Below, one piece after another: positions 1-15,400 of a stretch of DNA of 64,000 bases. Each line of letters begins with the position of its first letter. Within the stretch, counting starts at the first letter, position 1. The position numbers and the translations under genes were made by a program. The stretch is from Patiria pectinifera (Eukaryota; Echinodermata; Asteroidea; Valvatida; Asterinidae): positions 139,770 through 203,769 of the forward strand of contig CM057142.1 in assembly GCA_029964075.1 (NCBI GenBank). Direction: 5' to 3'. The notes beneath the pieces were generated by a model that had not been told where the DNA came from, did not search any database, and saw only the letters and a list, made by a program, of their open reading frames with translations.

Positions 1-3000
1 TGACTGCCAAAATTGCGTGTTGACCGAGCGATGTTTTGGAAACGCAATTTTGGTTCAACAAGGAAAATCATCTCAGGGATTTCCATTTCAATTCGATACA
101 ATTCATTTCAATTCAAAAAGAAGACAAGGAGTATTCCATACTCCTTGTGAAAAACACATCGATAATTAAAAAAAAAAATAGTACATACATCAACTTTAAA
201 GTACACTTTAACCGAAAGCATTGACTCTAAGCAGACAAAACAAGAAATACACCACTCCAGTTAAGAGGATGATGAAAACGGAACATACATGTACATGTGC
301 ACACTTCACTGCTGGTCGGCTGCACTGAATGTGGCTTGACCGTGGGCTTGCTCTACGAATAAACAAACAGGGGCACACACTAACAAGAGAGAAGGTGACA
401 ACCTAAACTAAAACTGAATACAATTTACAACTGAAACCTGGCTCTGCAACACATGCACAATAATTATGGCTGCTGAGATAGCAGATGGCCATTCTTTGTA
501 AAACAGCGATGATCTGGAAATACGGAGATACAATAAATCAGATCATAGTTTCCTCCATTCATCCTATTAAAAAAAGAGAATTTACGAGAAAAAGCGTTTA
601 AGTTTGCAAAACGTTGGCTGAGTGTTAACCCTTTCTCCATCTTGAAATCATGTGATTTCGCCGGGTGCAAGAGTATGGCCTCTGAGCAAGAGTATACTCA
701 GTATATCGCGGGTCATGCTCTTGCCATTCGCGTCTCGCCAAGATTAGACGAAATAAAAACAAACATGCCACATCTAGCGTAAGGAGGCCTAAAAACGACG
801 GTGCCGGATTTGAAGGGTCGTAAATGAAAGTCGTTTTTTTCACCAACTCATATTTTCCTCAAGTCTACTTGAATAAAACCAAGATAAAATTCCAAAATGA
901 GTGCTTTCTCGGAATGGTTTTGCTTAGAAACCGTTCCACCGATTCGCAGAAGGTGAAAGGGCAACCCCGTGTAGGAGGGCCGCCGCGTGACCTCTTAACT
1001 TCAGGCTCTTGTATTCAAGCATGGTGTCTTACATCAACGTCAAAAACACTAAACATGTCAATTTACAAGACTGATATAAGATGCGAACACATAACTTGGT
1101 ATTGCGGTCACGTATGTGAATATTATCGGATCGACAGCTTGCTGTTCTCCCACAGGGTCTAGTTTCACCTTCATATGTTTACAAAAGTTTTCATCCTTTT
1201 TAAGTTTTTCTTGTTCTGCCCCCTTTTTTTTACCTCATTATACAACTCAAAGGACTGCAGAATTCAGTCAAAGAAGAGGAAATTTCCGCCTTCAACAATC
1301 GTCACAGATGACGGTACAAACTCAGTGAACCGAAAGGATCGCAAGACAAAAAAAACTACTTGAAAGTCTTTATTATGGCTGGTCAGTCAGATTTGCGGCA
1401 CATAATAGAGCCCCTGCGTCACTTGTGTCAAGGATTTCTGGAATACTACTCCCTTTGTGATCCCCGTCATGCCATTCTTGGACAGTTACAAGGCAATACA
1501 AATGCCCAAGGGCATATCTCTATTCGGTAAAGAATTGTTCGGTCTTTTTTGTCGCCGTAGCCCCCAAAAGGCTGTTTGTTCCGCAAAGAAGTTCATTCGC
1601 CGGTATTTTGTCGAACAGGTATTGACCCCAAACAACAAACAATATGACTCAATACTATGGAGGGGGGGGGGGGGCAGTGGCGCACCAATGATTTTGGTTT
1701 TTACCAGGGGCGGCGGAACCGGGGGGTTGGGGGGCATTTTCCCCCCAGATTTTCCCAAGTGCCCCTTTTGCGGCCATAAATGTGCCCCCTCACCTCTATC
1801 ATAAAAGTGCCCCTTCGATATAAAAAAAAAACTGGCCTTGAAGTATCTTTCTATTTCTTAGAAGTAACCATTTTCCAAATAATGGTATAGATAGTTTTGA
1901 TATAAACTAGGAATATGAAAACAAAGCCCCAAAAACTTATACAATACGCCCAGAAAAGGGGCATAGGGACACATAATGCATAGTTAGCATATAATCCTAA
2001 GTTTTGAAGAGCGCCCCCTGTGTTGGAAGATGGTACCAGCCTCCCGCACCACACACACACACACACACACACACACTAATTGATTTTAAGGAGGCCAAGT
2101 TCCGGTGATATCTTCACCTGATAATCAAAATGCCGCATTTAAAGCTTTGTACTTTATCTCCCTTTTCAGTCTTATGGAATACATTTTGGTTGTTGAAAAG
2201 TTCGAAAAATACCATAATATCCGCATTTGTTTGTTTCTCACCACGGAAAAGTGGGGGGGGGGGGGGTGATACATGCAATACCCCATCACCCCCGTCAACA
2301 AATGTGGGGAGGTATACCCCAATGCACCCCCCCCCTCCCCCCGGATTTACGCCCCTGCCAACATGACGTCAAGTCATGGTGAAATATAGCGGAAACATGT
2401 TTTTTTTCTGTATTCTTTCGCTTCACAGAAACGTACTTTCTCTTTGGCAGAAAGATGGGAAATAAAAAAAAAAAAGGAAATTCCCAACTGACTTTTTTCG
2501 AGGTCACTGTGGCCCATTTTTAATAACAAAATGACCATTCCAGGGAATTTTAAGATCAAAGTGTTAATACGGTAACAGGAAAAACCTATGTGACTTGAAT
2601 AAAATTAATAAACAATTTTAAGTGAATCAGTTGAGAAAAGTTATGACCATCTCTTGTATGGAGTTTTTGGGTATGGCGAAAAGTAAATGACTTTTCAGAT
2701 CAACAAATCTGAGTCACCACCACTTATCGTACGCTTTCCGGAAAGTTGCTCAATACGCGTGTATACTTTCATTTTGCAGAGAGAGGCAAAGTGAGGGAAA
2801 TACCCAGCTACACGTGATTTTTGTTGCGCAACTCTCGGGACAATACACAGTCCGGTCTAACAGTTGTACAACAGTTTCACATAACAGTCAAGGGGTGACT
2901 GTATGTCTGTAACTGTCACATGCAAAATAAGCATGGGCCTATTGAAGTCAGTCAGCGCTGAAGAGGATGTTTTCTTTGTAAAAGAATCGCTCTGTGCGTG

Positions 3001-3471
3001 CGAGAAGGATCGCCACTTCAATGTCACAATAGAAATCACGCGCCATTTGAACGCCATCATTAAAAGGAGGATTACGTAACGTTTCACCCAACTGTTGGAA
3101 GTCGGTAACTGTTACGAATAGCCAACAACTCTAGTAAATACATATACATGGTTTACATCACTCTCTTCGTAAAAAAAACCCGAATGAATGAATCGGACTC
3201 AGGCCACCGATCGCAGCTGTTTCGATCATTCAAGCTCTTCCAATGATTTCTGGAATGTTAATCAAGCTGCAGGATTTCATCTGAAAGACATCACGACAGC
3301 AGCCAGGATATTCAGTGGTTTGGCGGGTCAACATACATGTACATGGTTCAACCCGGATTAAACGTCCGCAATTGTGATTGGACAACTCCAGAATTTTCGT
3401 TGTTAGTGCTATTTCGTGTACGTGTGCGGCCAACACTATAGTCAAGATTCACGCGCACAAACTACACAATC
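1..3471. other. Gene-free left flank upstream of the patatin-like gene
   Basis: I see no exon here that I can support: the open frames are short, lack recognisable domains, and several run through low-complexity sequence. Visible content: a short dyad near the left edge (CAAAATTGCGT at about 8 and ACGCAATTTTG at about 42), G-rich tracts at 1662-1676 and 2253-2266, a CA microsatellite near 2050-2076, and C-rich runs near 2325-2342. The first-exon ATG of the next gene is at 3472, so its promoter and any 5' untranslated exon should lie in this stretch, but no TATA box or initiator can be called. Confidence 0.5.
2049..2076. repeat. CA dinucleotide microsatellite
   Basis: An uninterrupted CA/AC run of about 13 units. 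It is likely to be length-polymorphic. Confidence 0.9.
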
Positions 3472-6400
3472 ATGTTCAGCTCCGGAGCAAAGAAGTACGC
3501 TGTTGTTGCACCACCGTCGGGGATTCTCACGGCAGGGCAGAAAGAGGAATTTGCCGGGTATGACCTCCGCTTCGACAACATCGTGTTCGAGGGTGGAGGC
3601 AACAAGGGATTGGCGGCAACGGGGGCCATTCGGGTCAGTATAGGCTTAGTGTGCTAGGTGGTATATAGCCCTATAAATGTGGCCAATTTACTGGACTGCC
3701 TCCTAGCCCCATAAATGTGGCCGATTATTTACTGGACTACCTCCGTAAACATAGGCCACACATCCACCATGTACAAAAACAAGTCGAACTTTGTCAAATT
3801 TTGATTTTCACATTTAGGCTTAATTTATATTGGGGTTTTTTTCTTAAGAAGCATACTCACCCTCTTTATAGGCCAATCAGAAAGTGCTGCCTTTTTCAGA
3901 TGTCGGCTATTTGGCCACATTATGGGGCTAGGTGGTATATATATATTTGTACAATACATAAATACACTAAGCGCGGTTAGAACTTCACTATGTTTTTACC
4001 AAATGTAACCTCATTAATGTTAAGTCTTTGCAATTTATTATTTTTCTTTGGGGGGGGGGGAATGAATTTTGAAACTGAGGAACATTTCTGTATGTTAGCT
4101 TCTGCTAGTGTGGCTATCGCGTACAGCCTCATGGTGTATGTATGAGGATTAATGCCAATAACACCGGGGTGAACCCATGGGCGTCGCCAGGTTTTTTTTC
4201 TAGAAGGAGGAAAACAAACTTTTTGCCAAAAATGCTTGTATCTCTCAACACATTCTCGATTTTTCAGTTTTAGAGGGGGGCAGGGACATTTTGCCCCCCC
4301 CCCCAACTCATTAAATTTACACCACTTTGTCTTCTTTTTTTTGCTTTCCGGGGGGGGGGGGCAAGTTTCGCGTTATTCCGGATATTTCGTTTTTGTGTAT
4401 GTGTCGATTCCGCTGTGGCAGTCGTACGATTAGTTTTCTTTCGGTTTGTCTGCTAAGTTTTTTTTTTAGAGGTTGCGTCATACTCAGCTTGAGATATATT
4501 CTCAACTGGAATTTCTCCCATGCATGAGATTCTTTTTCTTTGTCTTCTCCAGTTAGTACATTTTCTACGTGTGTTTTATTGGTTTCTTTTGTTACGATAT
4601 TTGGCAATGTTCCAGTGGGTCGGAGTCTTGTTAAGAATCAAGCCCTTTCGGACAGAATGTTGCAACCTGACGTCACTTCAGCGGTTGTGTAGAAATTCTA
4701 TGGAGAGTCAATCAATTTTCAAGTATTTCCTAACAAAATTGGAAATGTCTCTCGGTCCCAGATTCATGTCATATCGTCATTGTTGCAATGACTGACCTTC
4801 ATTGAGATGATGTATGAAGAAAAAAAGTGGCGTCAGGTTGCAACATGCTTTCCGCTATGTCAGTGTCGATGTCAGGCATTTCACAATTACAGACATTAAA
4901 GATTTCTACGTTTGAATTTTCCGTTTATAACGATCTCTGTATGTTTGTAAATTTAATTCCAAAAGAATGATGTTTTTACCCGCTAGCAATTAGGAGCCGA
5001 TACAAACACGAGCTCAAGTTCAATGTGAAAGCCCCTCTACATTTTCCAAAATGCCCATCTAGCAAAAACAAAATTTAAGTTGCTGAAAGTAAAGTAAACG
5101 TATCATCTGGTGAAACAGCTTGTATATATAGTTTCTCATAGACTTGATTTACCTTTCTTTAATAATATGTCTTTAATATTTCTTTAATATTATAATAATA
5201 TTGCGCTATATAAGACTCCATTATTATCATTATTATATAGTGTCAATTTGAAGAAAGGATGGGATTTGTTTTCTCTTAAAATTACAAGAAATACGAAGTA
5301 CGCTGTACCTTTAAAACACACACCCATTATGCTGAGCTCTATGGTCATAATCAATGGCTCATCGACTTCAGCCTGATATGTGCACTACTAGTCGATTGGC
5401 ACCGGCACAGTCAGCGTCAATAAAGTCGTTACGTTTCTCAAGGTCAGAGGCACCGAATCGTTTACACCAGCCGTGAACCCTAGCCGAGCTTTCACCTCCA
5501 CGCCATCAATCGCGAGTCTCTACGTTGATATATTATCTTCCTCGGGTATTCTCTGCAAATCTTTAGGACATTTGCATTGCTTTCTGGTCATGGATGACAA
5601 AGTACTTCAACCTGAGACAATTTATGCACACATTTATGGCTCACTAAATTAGAAGACCGAATTTGATTGGTTGTGAGAGCACTTGCATTATGTTCTCGAT
5701 TCTCTTTCGTAATTTTGCAGACGGAATATGAGTTTACTGCGGGAGAGTATGCGATCAAGGGCTGATGTAGGAGTTTCTCGGGTTGGGATACCATCCCAAT
5801 GTTGAGAATGTACATAATTATTCAAAAATCCTGACTATCTTTTCCTGAAATAACTTCGTACAATATTATAAATCCCGTTCATTGCCTATGCCGAGAGGGC
5901 CGACCTCCCCCCCCCGATTCCGGGCTCAGTTCAACCATGGAGGTGGTTCAACAAGTCGACCACCCCCTTTAAAAAATCTTTGATCCGACACTATTTTACC
6001 GGGCTTTTATACATATCCACTTAAATTAACTACTTAAAATGATCTTTAATTCGACGAATACAACTCTTTTTCCTTGTAGTTTATACCCCCCCCCCCAAAA
6101 AAAGTCCCCTTTTTTTGGACGACTGTAACCATTCGAGAAAAAAAAAACACAACGGCTTTCATGGGCACAAACATAATTCGCTTGTGAGCAGACTGGCTCC
6201 CCGCATACTACCGATGCTGATTAATTGTTGGGTGGGAACCAGCCTAGCCCGCGAGAACGGAATGAATTAGTCTGGCCCGCAAGCATTTCGAAATTTTGTG
6301 TAAATTAATAATTCAATAACTGTAAACTTGGGCCGATAATTATTGTATTGCTATAAAAGAAATACAGCAAATCGGATAGGAACCCGACTCAAAAATAGCA

Positions 6401-9400
6401 CGGGAAATGCAACATTCAATGTAACCCCAAAGAAAAGATGAAGGCAACTGGCTAACACTACAGCGATTACAAAAATGCAAGGTTCAAGTTGAATCAGATA
6501 ACAATGGAATTTGCTAGCGTGGAGTGGTATGGGGGTGTGTGTGTCATGGAATTAAACACGGTCATGCTGCACTGCCGTAGTCAAGTTCTGTCACAATGTT
6601 GAATGTCGAACTTCATCAATATTGACTTGGCCTTTAGCCAGACAATACTTGCGTGTACCAGAAATTCCCGCAGTTGCATGGTCTCTTCCGGCTTTCCATG
6701 TACCGAGAGAAGATAATGGCGACAAGGATATCGTTATCATGCCGGGATTTCCCTTCTCAACATTATATAATGACCGGGTACTTATGGAGTTGAGACTGAA
6801 CAATTCCTGAACTCAAATATTTCTCTCAAGTCGGATCCTCAATACACCTTTGTTAAAATACGACAAAATGCGAACGTGTATAAATCTGAAGTCGATACTT
6901 TTCGGAATGCTCTTTTTTACGCTTGCACTTTTTTACGCGTTTTAATGAAACAGCGCAAACTTATAAGTCCATCTCGAAAATCGATTGTTCACAGAAAAAT
7001 TAAAACATCGTGGAACACCAATAAAGATAATTAGTTATCTTTGTAAACTTCGAGAAAAGTCGTGCATAGAAATCCAATTCCCAGAAACTCCATTGGCCTT
7101 TTGTTGGGTTAAGTATGTCGGACACAATAGAAGGCCGCTATTTGAAGTGGTTAAATTTTGTGTAAACGCAAAACAGTTTGCCTAGTCTATAGCACCCCCT
7201 ATTGTGTCCGCCATACTTCATAAAAGCTGGCACAGGTGCTATGGGGGGGGGGGTGTTGAGCTTCTTAGGAAGTGTGGACTTTTTCTCGGGATAAGGTCGG
7301 TACGAACTGGTACAATTTGTGGGGCTAACGGTCCGACCAAGTTACGTCGATACATTGTATTGAAAATGGAATTATTTTTCAGTATCCGTTGAAATGTAAT
7401 TATTTTCCACGTTTCAACACCCCAAGTCTTCGACACAGATTTACGCCACTGTTCTTTTGTCATTAATAGACCACTATATGTTGCAGCCATTTGATATTGT
7501 TCCCATTCAAATCAATGTAACCAAAGCGAGGCTGGAGGGAAGAATAGTCTGGTTCCTTTTTGCACACAATTATTATCATTCAGTACTGTTATTGGATCCA
7601 GGGAACATGACTAAAATGGTGGAAGCATGCATTCTATAGCGAGATTTCACAGAACGTGCTCACTGTCGTGTCATTGTTCCTCTGTGATACGCAAGATTAG
7701 ACGATCTGTACCGTCATACAAACAATCTGTCCGCAATGAGGGCGTTCTGTGCAAGCTCTCTAAATCGCAAGGTCCTCTTAAATCAAAGTTTGTGCTCGGT
7801 TATGCGAGAATTAGGCAAATGATGCATCCCCTAACAGATTAATTAGTGCAAATAATGTTAATGCATGCAATGGAAAACTGTTAGCCTTCTCTAGACGGAT
7901 TGACCGATGTTTTGAACAATAGCTGGCATACTGTTCATTGAAAGGAGCATTCGTGAATTATTAGATTATGGGTTTTCGCTTTGAAAATAGGTTGAACAAC
8001 CCTAAGGGAATGAGCAAAATCGTATTAAAATTGGAGGATTCAGGACTGTTAGGGATAGATATAAGCGAATAAATGTGTGCTTAGTCTGGATGGGTGATGA
8101 TAATTACCCGAACCAAAGGCGAGGGCAATTATCAGCATCCATACTCCAATTGGTCTTGAATAGTGTTTAATACCGGCCAAGCACATTTTTATTCCAGGTC
8201 ATAAATACCTTTTTGGTCAAAAAATCAAAAATGTTCGGTCCAAAAGTCAAAACAAGTCAAAAAAAATTAATTTCCAACGATTTTGTTCAACACTAGTACT
8301 TCATGTGTTTCGAAACACCCCTCTAGTTATATTATGGAATTTCCCTGTCGCAAATAGTGGTAAACAAGTCCTCATTAGCGCGCGCGATGTGGCGCACAAT
8401 GCAGCTGTGCATGTGTAATGTGAATTTAGGACGATGAAATACTGAGTCACTGGTAGTATTGCGCATGCCCACGTGAAGATTGTGCACGTTCAACCAATAA
8501 AACGATAAAGGGCACTGGATTTCACATACGAGTCCAGATTTCATGTGACACTGGAAAACTGTTTAAAACCAGCCGGCCGGTCTTTATCATCCATTTTAAA
8601 CCGGCCACGTGACGGGCGCTCGACCAATAAGAATGGGTATTGTATTGTCTAATGTTTTCTCATCTTGTAAATCACAGGTCCTTGAGGAACTTGGCTACTG
8701 GGGAAACATCAAACGTTTCGCTGGGGCCAGTGCCGGTTCAATGGTTGCTGCACTGGTGGCTGTGGGATATAACTCGCATGATATCGAGACATTCCTGAGA
8801 GGTGATATCACGAAAGTCTTCCTTGGTGAGTAGGCCAAACCGTATTATTATATTATCGTGGGAAGAGCGGGATGGCGAGGGGGCCGGAGCGGGGGCACCG
8901 GGGGTCTTGGCGAGGAGGAGGGGGATGGAGATTGGCCGTGTGCTTAACTCAGGAACCAAATACCAAAAACGGGTACAATATTTTCGTGCAGGTGTACGTG
9001 AGACAATCCTGTGCAGAATCAGCATTCGAATAAGGAAAAAAAAAACAATATGCGTGCGTTGCTTTCTTAAGTTAATGAATTCGCTTGTCCCTTGCCCTTG
9101 TACCATGTGACCAGGCCTTAACTGTATTTATGACAAGTGACGTACCAGCAATGCTTTGCGACACCTGTTCTGCACAGGACATTGTAAAACAGATATATAA
9201 GTGCATGGTCCCCGGCGTCTTTTGATAATGGTAGCACGGTGGGTACGACCGAATGGTACTGATAACAACGATGGTTTGTGGTTTGATTCCAGATGCCAGA
9301 TTTGGCAAACTCAGCCTCCTACCTAACATGCTGAGGAGGTACGGTTGGCATCCGGGCAAGAAGATCTTCCACTGGTTCGGTGAGCGAGTCAAAGAGAAGA

Positions 9401-12400
9401 CGGGCAATGCGGATCTGACATTTGAGCAGGTGAGTGCAACAGTGCATCACAGGGGGAAATGTAAATATATTTATATTGGTTGGCAGGATGGGAGACTTTT
9501 TCGTTTTCTGGTGGGGTCTCACACTGGGCTTTTGGTCATATATTAAAAAATAATACCATATTAGTAGTCTCCTATTATTCTTCTGCAAATAAAGACGTTG
9601 GGGATGGAACAGGTCTCGAGCGCAGGGGCACTTGCAAATGAGACCGTATACCCGAAATCCCATAATACACCACTGGTTGACAAAGGTGTAAACGAGTTAT
9701 GGTCACTATGAGGACGCCTCAGTCGATGAATTGCAACCAAATCTGTGGATCGAATAATCTGACTTTTGTTTTATCGATATGAAGATCATTTTTTTCCAAC
9801 GTCTTCCGAATTGTCATGTATATTTGCCTCTTCAATACGGAAAACACTACCGGTATGCTCGCTTACAAATGCTCTTAATTAAGAGGACAGAGAATATTTA
9901 GATTGGTGAATTCTGCCCATTCAAAGAATGATGATGTAGAGGTTTAAAAAACGAGACTTAGTGAGTACATTTTGTTGTGTGTACAATGTGAATAATAAAA
10001 GTGTATCACGATGCGTTGTGAACGGACTTTGAGGTGACGGAACTCTTGTTTTACCTTACCAGCTGTACAAGGAAAAAAAGAGGGAGCTTTGTATTACCGT
10101 GACCAACATGAACACCATGGACTGCATGTATTGCCATGTCAAAACCACTCCCAATATGCCCATCAGACAAGCAGTTCGGATGTCCGGCTGTATTCCAGGT
10201 ATAGACAAAGCAGGCCTTTTCTGTCTTTACTTAATCTGCCCACTTATCTTCTTCAACGTCAACACTCTTATAGTTGGTATATACTATAGGTCTACGTGCT
10301 TTTTTTTCTTCAAAAGTTCGATTTTCATTTTCGAACAAAACTTAATGGAATATCATGTCCTGCAACAAATAAATTTGCCGGTTTATTTTTTCAGGCCTTT
10401 AACCTATACAGTTTAAAAAAGTGGCGCTTCAGTTCATAAATTGCGCACACTATTCAAAACGAATTAGGAGCGTATTCGAAAGTTGAAATTAATTAATTGA
10501 TTACTTGTCGTGGGCGGTTGTTTTTTTCGTGCGATGCCTCACTGGAAAGTCCATAACTAATATAATGCTAGAAAATTATCAATTCAATTTGAAAAACTAT
10601 TTTCAAGGTGCCACACCCCAAAAACACGCATACACCAACTTTAAAGTTGTTTTGACCCGATTCCGTCAACAAAGAATAAATCATCATTGTGGATTGATTT
10701 TGACGGAAGCATATACAGTTAACAAGCAATAAATTTGTTCTAAATTGGTCCATGGAATCTCGCCACGGCGACTCCTCGTCTGACCACGGCGAGTTCAGGT
10801 TCGTCGTGGCCAGAGAGCAACTATAGCCGGCCTCGGCGAGAAGCCGTTTTTTAATTCTTGTGGACCTTCTGTGTTTTGAACGCAAGAAGGCGAAGAAAGA
10901 ATTTCTTTTTTTAATTTTTTTATTTCTCGAGAACTATTTTTTATGTCCGATTTTCATTTATCGTGACATTGGGGCATCGATCTAAAGAAAACGATTGGAA
11001 TGTTCAAATTGACGGTTTTACCTTTTTCTCTTTACAGGTGTATTTTGCCCGGTGGAGGTAAAAAATGGGAAGACAAAGGACTACTTCGTAGATGGAGGAC
11101 TACTCTGCAACTATCCAATACATTGCTACGACGGTAGTGCACTTCCTGAATTATGTAGCGAGTCGTCCGTACCTTAAACGTTAACAAGACGCTCAAACCC
11201 AACGTGCCATTCTTGCCCATAATTTATATTATCGCATTGACAGTATAGTCGTATATTTATTGAAGTCATTGATTAAAATGGTCCCGACATTCACCGGTGC
11301 AATAAATGCCAGGGTTTATTTTCTTTTAATACCGAATTAGCCTGAGTTTGGCCCAAGGCAAGTTAAACTAATAAGTTGGCTTGTATTATTGTCGGAAAGG
11401 TTATACATTGTGTAAGAATTTCATTATCAGTGGTGGGATAAGACGACTGGTAGTAAACTAAAAAGTTTGCAGGAAACATTTTGTGTTTTCGCCAGGGTTG
11501 GGGAAAATAATTCATGAATGAGCCTGACTACTGCACTATAGTCAGAAAAGTGAGACCTCGGCATGAACGTCGATTACTTGTTTCGGTCACGACTGGCAAA
11601 ATACTTGTTTAAAAAAAAGAACATCTTTTGTACAGTTTTTAAGTGTAACTTGCGTTTTTTGGTTTCAGGCTGGTATTTGTCTATGAAACCAGACGATTCC
11701 CTTCTACAACGCCTACAGCCGTTCGAGCAACTTTCTAAACTCTGGGACCCCAAGGAACGCTTCTCTCCAAAGAACGAGAAAACGATAGGGATTTTACTTG
11801 TGAGTAACTGACCATGCCGACATGTTGAGAGTAAATATTTGTGTCATTAAGTAATCCACCGCCGTAATTGGCTTTTACATTTCTGCCTTTTCAAATCCTA
11901 GTTCATATGTCTTACTGGTGCTCTATACGTTTTACGTAATGTTCATATCACCAACACGCCTTCTTTTTGTTGGACCTACTTCGGTCTCCAATGTGCATTG
12001 AGTCTACAGGGCGAGTAAAAAAAAAAGGATACCCAAATGGCATGACCAATTTTTGAATGAAGTTATCCCTGTAGCACTTTCAAAATCTACGATATGAAAG
12101 CCCAATCAATGAGCGTTCTTGTAGTACAAGAATCATTCACGTCACTCATGTAATTTTCAAGTTACGGAATTTTGAACACAAACACCGTTTTAAAGTGCTG
12201 TCCACGGATCACAGAAAAGTAAGTGTTATTTCAGCAAAACGAAAACAATTCTTATAGGGATGCGTGTAAATTGTTTTCCTTTTGCTGAAAGAACACTTTT
12301 GTGATCTGTGGACAGAAGTTTAAAACGGTGTTTGTGTTAAAAAAATCCGTAACTTCAAAAGTACATGAGTGATTTGAATGATTCTTGTGCTAAAAGAAAA

Positions 12401-15400
12401 CTCATTGTTTGGGCTTGCATATCCTAGATTTTGAAAGTGCTACAGGCATATTTTCATTCAAAAATTGGTCCTGCCATTTGGGTTTCGGGTTTTTTTATAC
12501 TCACCCTGTACAGGAAGCTTTGAAGTATACATATGCATGTACCTTCTTTAAAAGTATTGGGTCCCGTTGTATGACCAATCATTACTTTCATGTTTGTTTT
12601 ATCTCATTCAGTATGCTGGTGATGAGAGGGAGGTTATGAAGGAGGAACTGGTGCAACGTTTTGAGAAGTATATCGACAAGTCTGAAACGCAGGACCTCCC
12701 ACCCACTAAACTGGCAAAGTAATAGTCCCTTTTCATTTTTAGTCAGGTTTCCTAGATGCAAGTTTGGACGACATTGTGACCGACTGGTCCAAAGCACAAA
12801 ACTTGGCAGATAGATTCTCAAGCAACGTACATGGGCGCATATCATGCGCCCCTCGGATGTTAAACTTAAAAAGGCCATATCCCACATCAAATCAGTCAAC
12901 AATAACTGTTTATTCAAGTTCAACAAAATTACAAAATAACAAAATCAATATGGTATACAGAAAGCGGAGAGATGCCATGCAGAAACTCGAGGACAAGAGG
13001 ATCAAGCATAAAAAGCTGATGACGTCGTTTTCCAAGTTTCTCAAGGTACTTCAAGAAAGCGACATCGACCAGAGCGGCACTATCAGTGTGCAGGAATTCG
13101 AGAAGGCTGTGAACAAGGTATGACCTCAACACACAAAACTCGAATTCAAGTCGACCATACAATTTTATTGTTGTGTATTTCGCTGAGCGACCTTTACCGG
13201 ATTCGGGTGGGTATTGTTAGCTGGAGTAGAATACTGGGAAACGTTTTAGTATTCTCATGTTATCCATACATTATAAAGGTAACTGATTCGCTATTTTCGT
13301 TGCTCTAATCCGGGTGGATAATGTCCCGTGGAGTGCTGTGGCCTCGTGGTATCAGGAGCATTGAATTCGTGGTCTGTGGGTAATTCTGTCGGTTGTGGTT
13401 TCGAGCTCAGCCTGGGGTTACGGTGCGTGTGCCCTTTTGGCCTAGAGCAAGGAACTTAATGTGTCAGTCATTGCTGAAATCTCTCAAACCAAGAGTAAAT
13501 GGGTAGTTGTGAGGGCAGAAATGGTTATTGTTAATTTAGCATTAGGCTTATTTGCCCTTCACCGACGTATAAACACTATACGGACTCCATTATGTGAATG
13601 GTTATTATGGTTGATTTAGCTGTAGTCGGTGCCGAAAGGACAGCATATTGAGCTGTATACTCCCCAGGAAGCTGAGATTGTATTTGGAATGTTTCATTGG
13701 CCCAATGGGCAGAGTAATAATGATGTAGCGCCTTGAGCACCAATAGTGATGGTTACGTGCGCTTTTATAAATACGCATTATTATCATTATTAATATTTTT
13801 GTTGTTCGTTAGACCACACCCCTTTCTCTTTGTCCATTTTGTGTGACTTCATCCACCTTGACACTTCATCTATTAGATTTGAAAAGCCACTAAATATGAA
13901 CTTGTAATTTCATGAATTTTGTCGCATAAGGGCCTTTTAAGCGGCATACTATTTTCAAGGCACAGACAACTCCCAAGATGATTTACTTTGTTCTACCTTC
14001 ATTATTTTCGAAATTGAATGACTGTAAAATCCGTTTCAATTATGACTTACTTTAGGCAGTTCGAGCTTCAGCGATCACGCGTGCACGTCGCAGATATGAA
14101 ATACTGATAACCAGTTGAAAAAGGTCAAATCGTGGTCGATCTTCTGTTTGTTGTGCATAAAAGCTAGATGATGTTAATGGTCCCATATAGACACACCTCC
14201 ATCAACCAAAGAAATATTATGTGACATTCTCTCCATAAAACTTTAGACAGATTTATTATCACAAGTTCAATGGTTTGGTTTCACTTTACATGAACCAAGA
14301 GGGGACATATAAAACGAAAGTGTAGAAAAAAAGTCGATCGTGTAAATCAATCAGATAACTTTTCTGTGGATGTAATTTGTTTGGTCTCGTCAGATATACT
14401 TTTATTGCGCGGATGTTGACGATTAACGGGAAACTAGTGCTGCTATAAAGTGTTGGCACAAAATGTATCTTGATAGTGAGGTACATGTAGAGTTCACGAA
14501 GGGCGTGTTCTCCAAATGACCCCGAGAAGCAAACTTAAACATGATCGCCAAGGCCCCAAACTAGTTTTTGACTGTGTGGGCTTACTCTGGGTAAAGAAAT
14601 GTAATAAAGAAAGATGAAAGGAAAGAAAGAAAACTCACGGCAGTTGCATTTGGAGATTTGTGTACAAGGTCTTCCCCCACTCCCACAACCTCTAAACCGA
14701 ATTTATTTATTAAACCCTCCTGCTGTTTAAAAGGTCACAAATAGTCAAAATTTCCTTCCACTTCCCCTGGTTTACTTTAAAAAAAAAAACAATGGGTCAC
14801 TTGACCAATATTGACCCAAGAAACATGGCTCGGGATGGTTTTAATGTCATGGGCGATTAGTCGAACATTGATTTCTACGAAAGTTTGTAAACGAGGTTTT
14901 TTTATTTTTTTTATTTTAATAATTCTCTCCTTCACAGCCAAACTCGGAGTTTACAACTGAAGACAAGAAGCAGTTATTTGGAGATGACTTCAGTGACGCC
15001 AAGGCACTGTTCAAACGGCTGGACACCAACAGCAATGGCGAAGTACGAATATGAACCCTTTTCGAATTTCATTGATTACGCCGGCAAAAATAAAACCCGC
15101 TTTCTGAGGAAACTTTTTCAGAAAAATTGTAATTGCATAAGTTTTAAAGTAAAATCAACCGATGAACTTATTTTTGGTTGATTTTTTTTTTTTTCGAAGA
15201 TAAACTTCCGGGAACTGATGGCCTTCGCGGAGAGTCAGGGCTTGGAGATGATGGAAGATTTCCGTGGCTACAACCGGCAGGAAATAACAGATCTACGGAG
15301 CTACTTTGGCATCATTTTGGACAGCTTGCTGCTCAATATGAAGAGAATCTTCGTACAGGTAAACGCAGCTTCTCTATACACGGAACTCGATCTACAATTG

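Noticed and set aside
1486-1758. Proline-rich minus-strand frame near 1.5-1.8 kb
   Set aside because: The proline run comes from G homopolymers on the plus strand; there is no other coding evidence.
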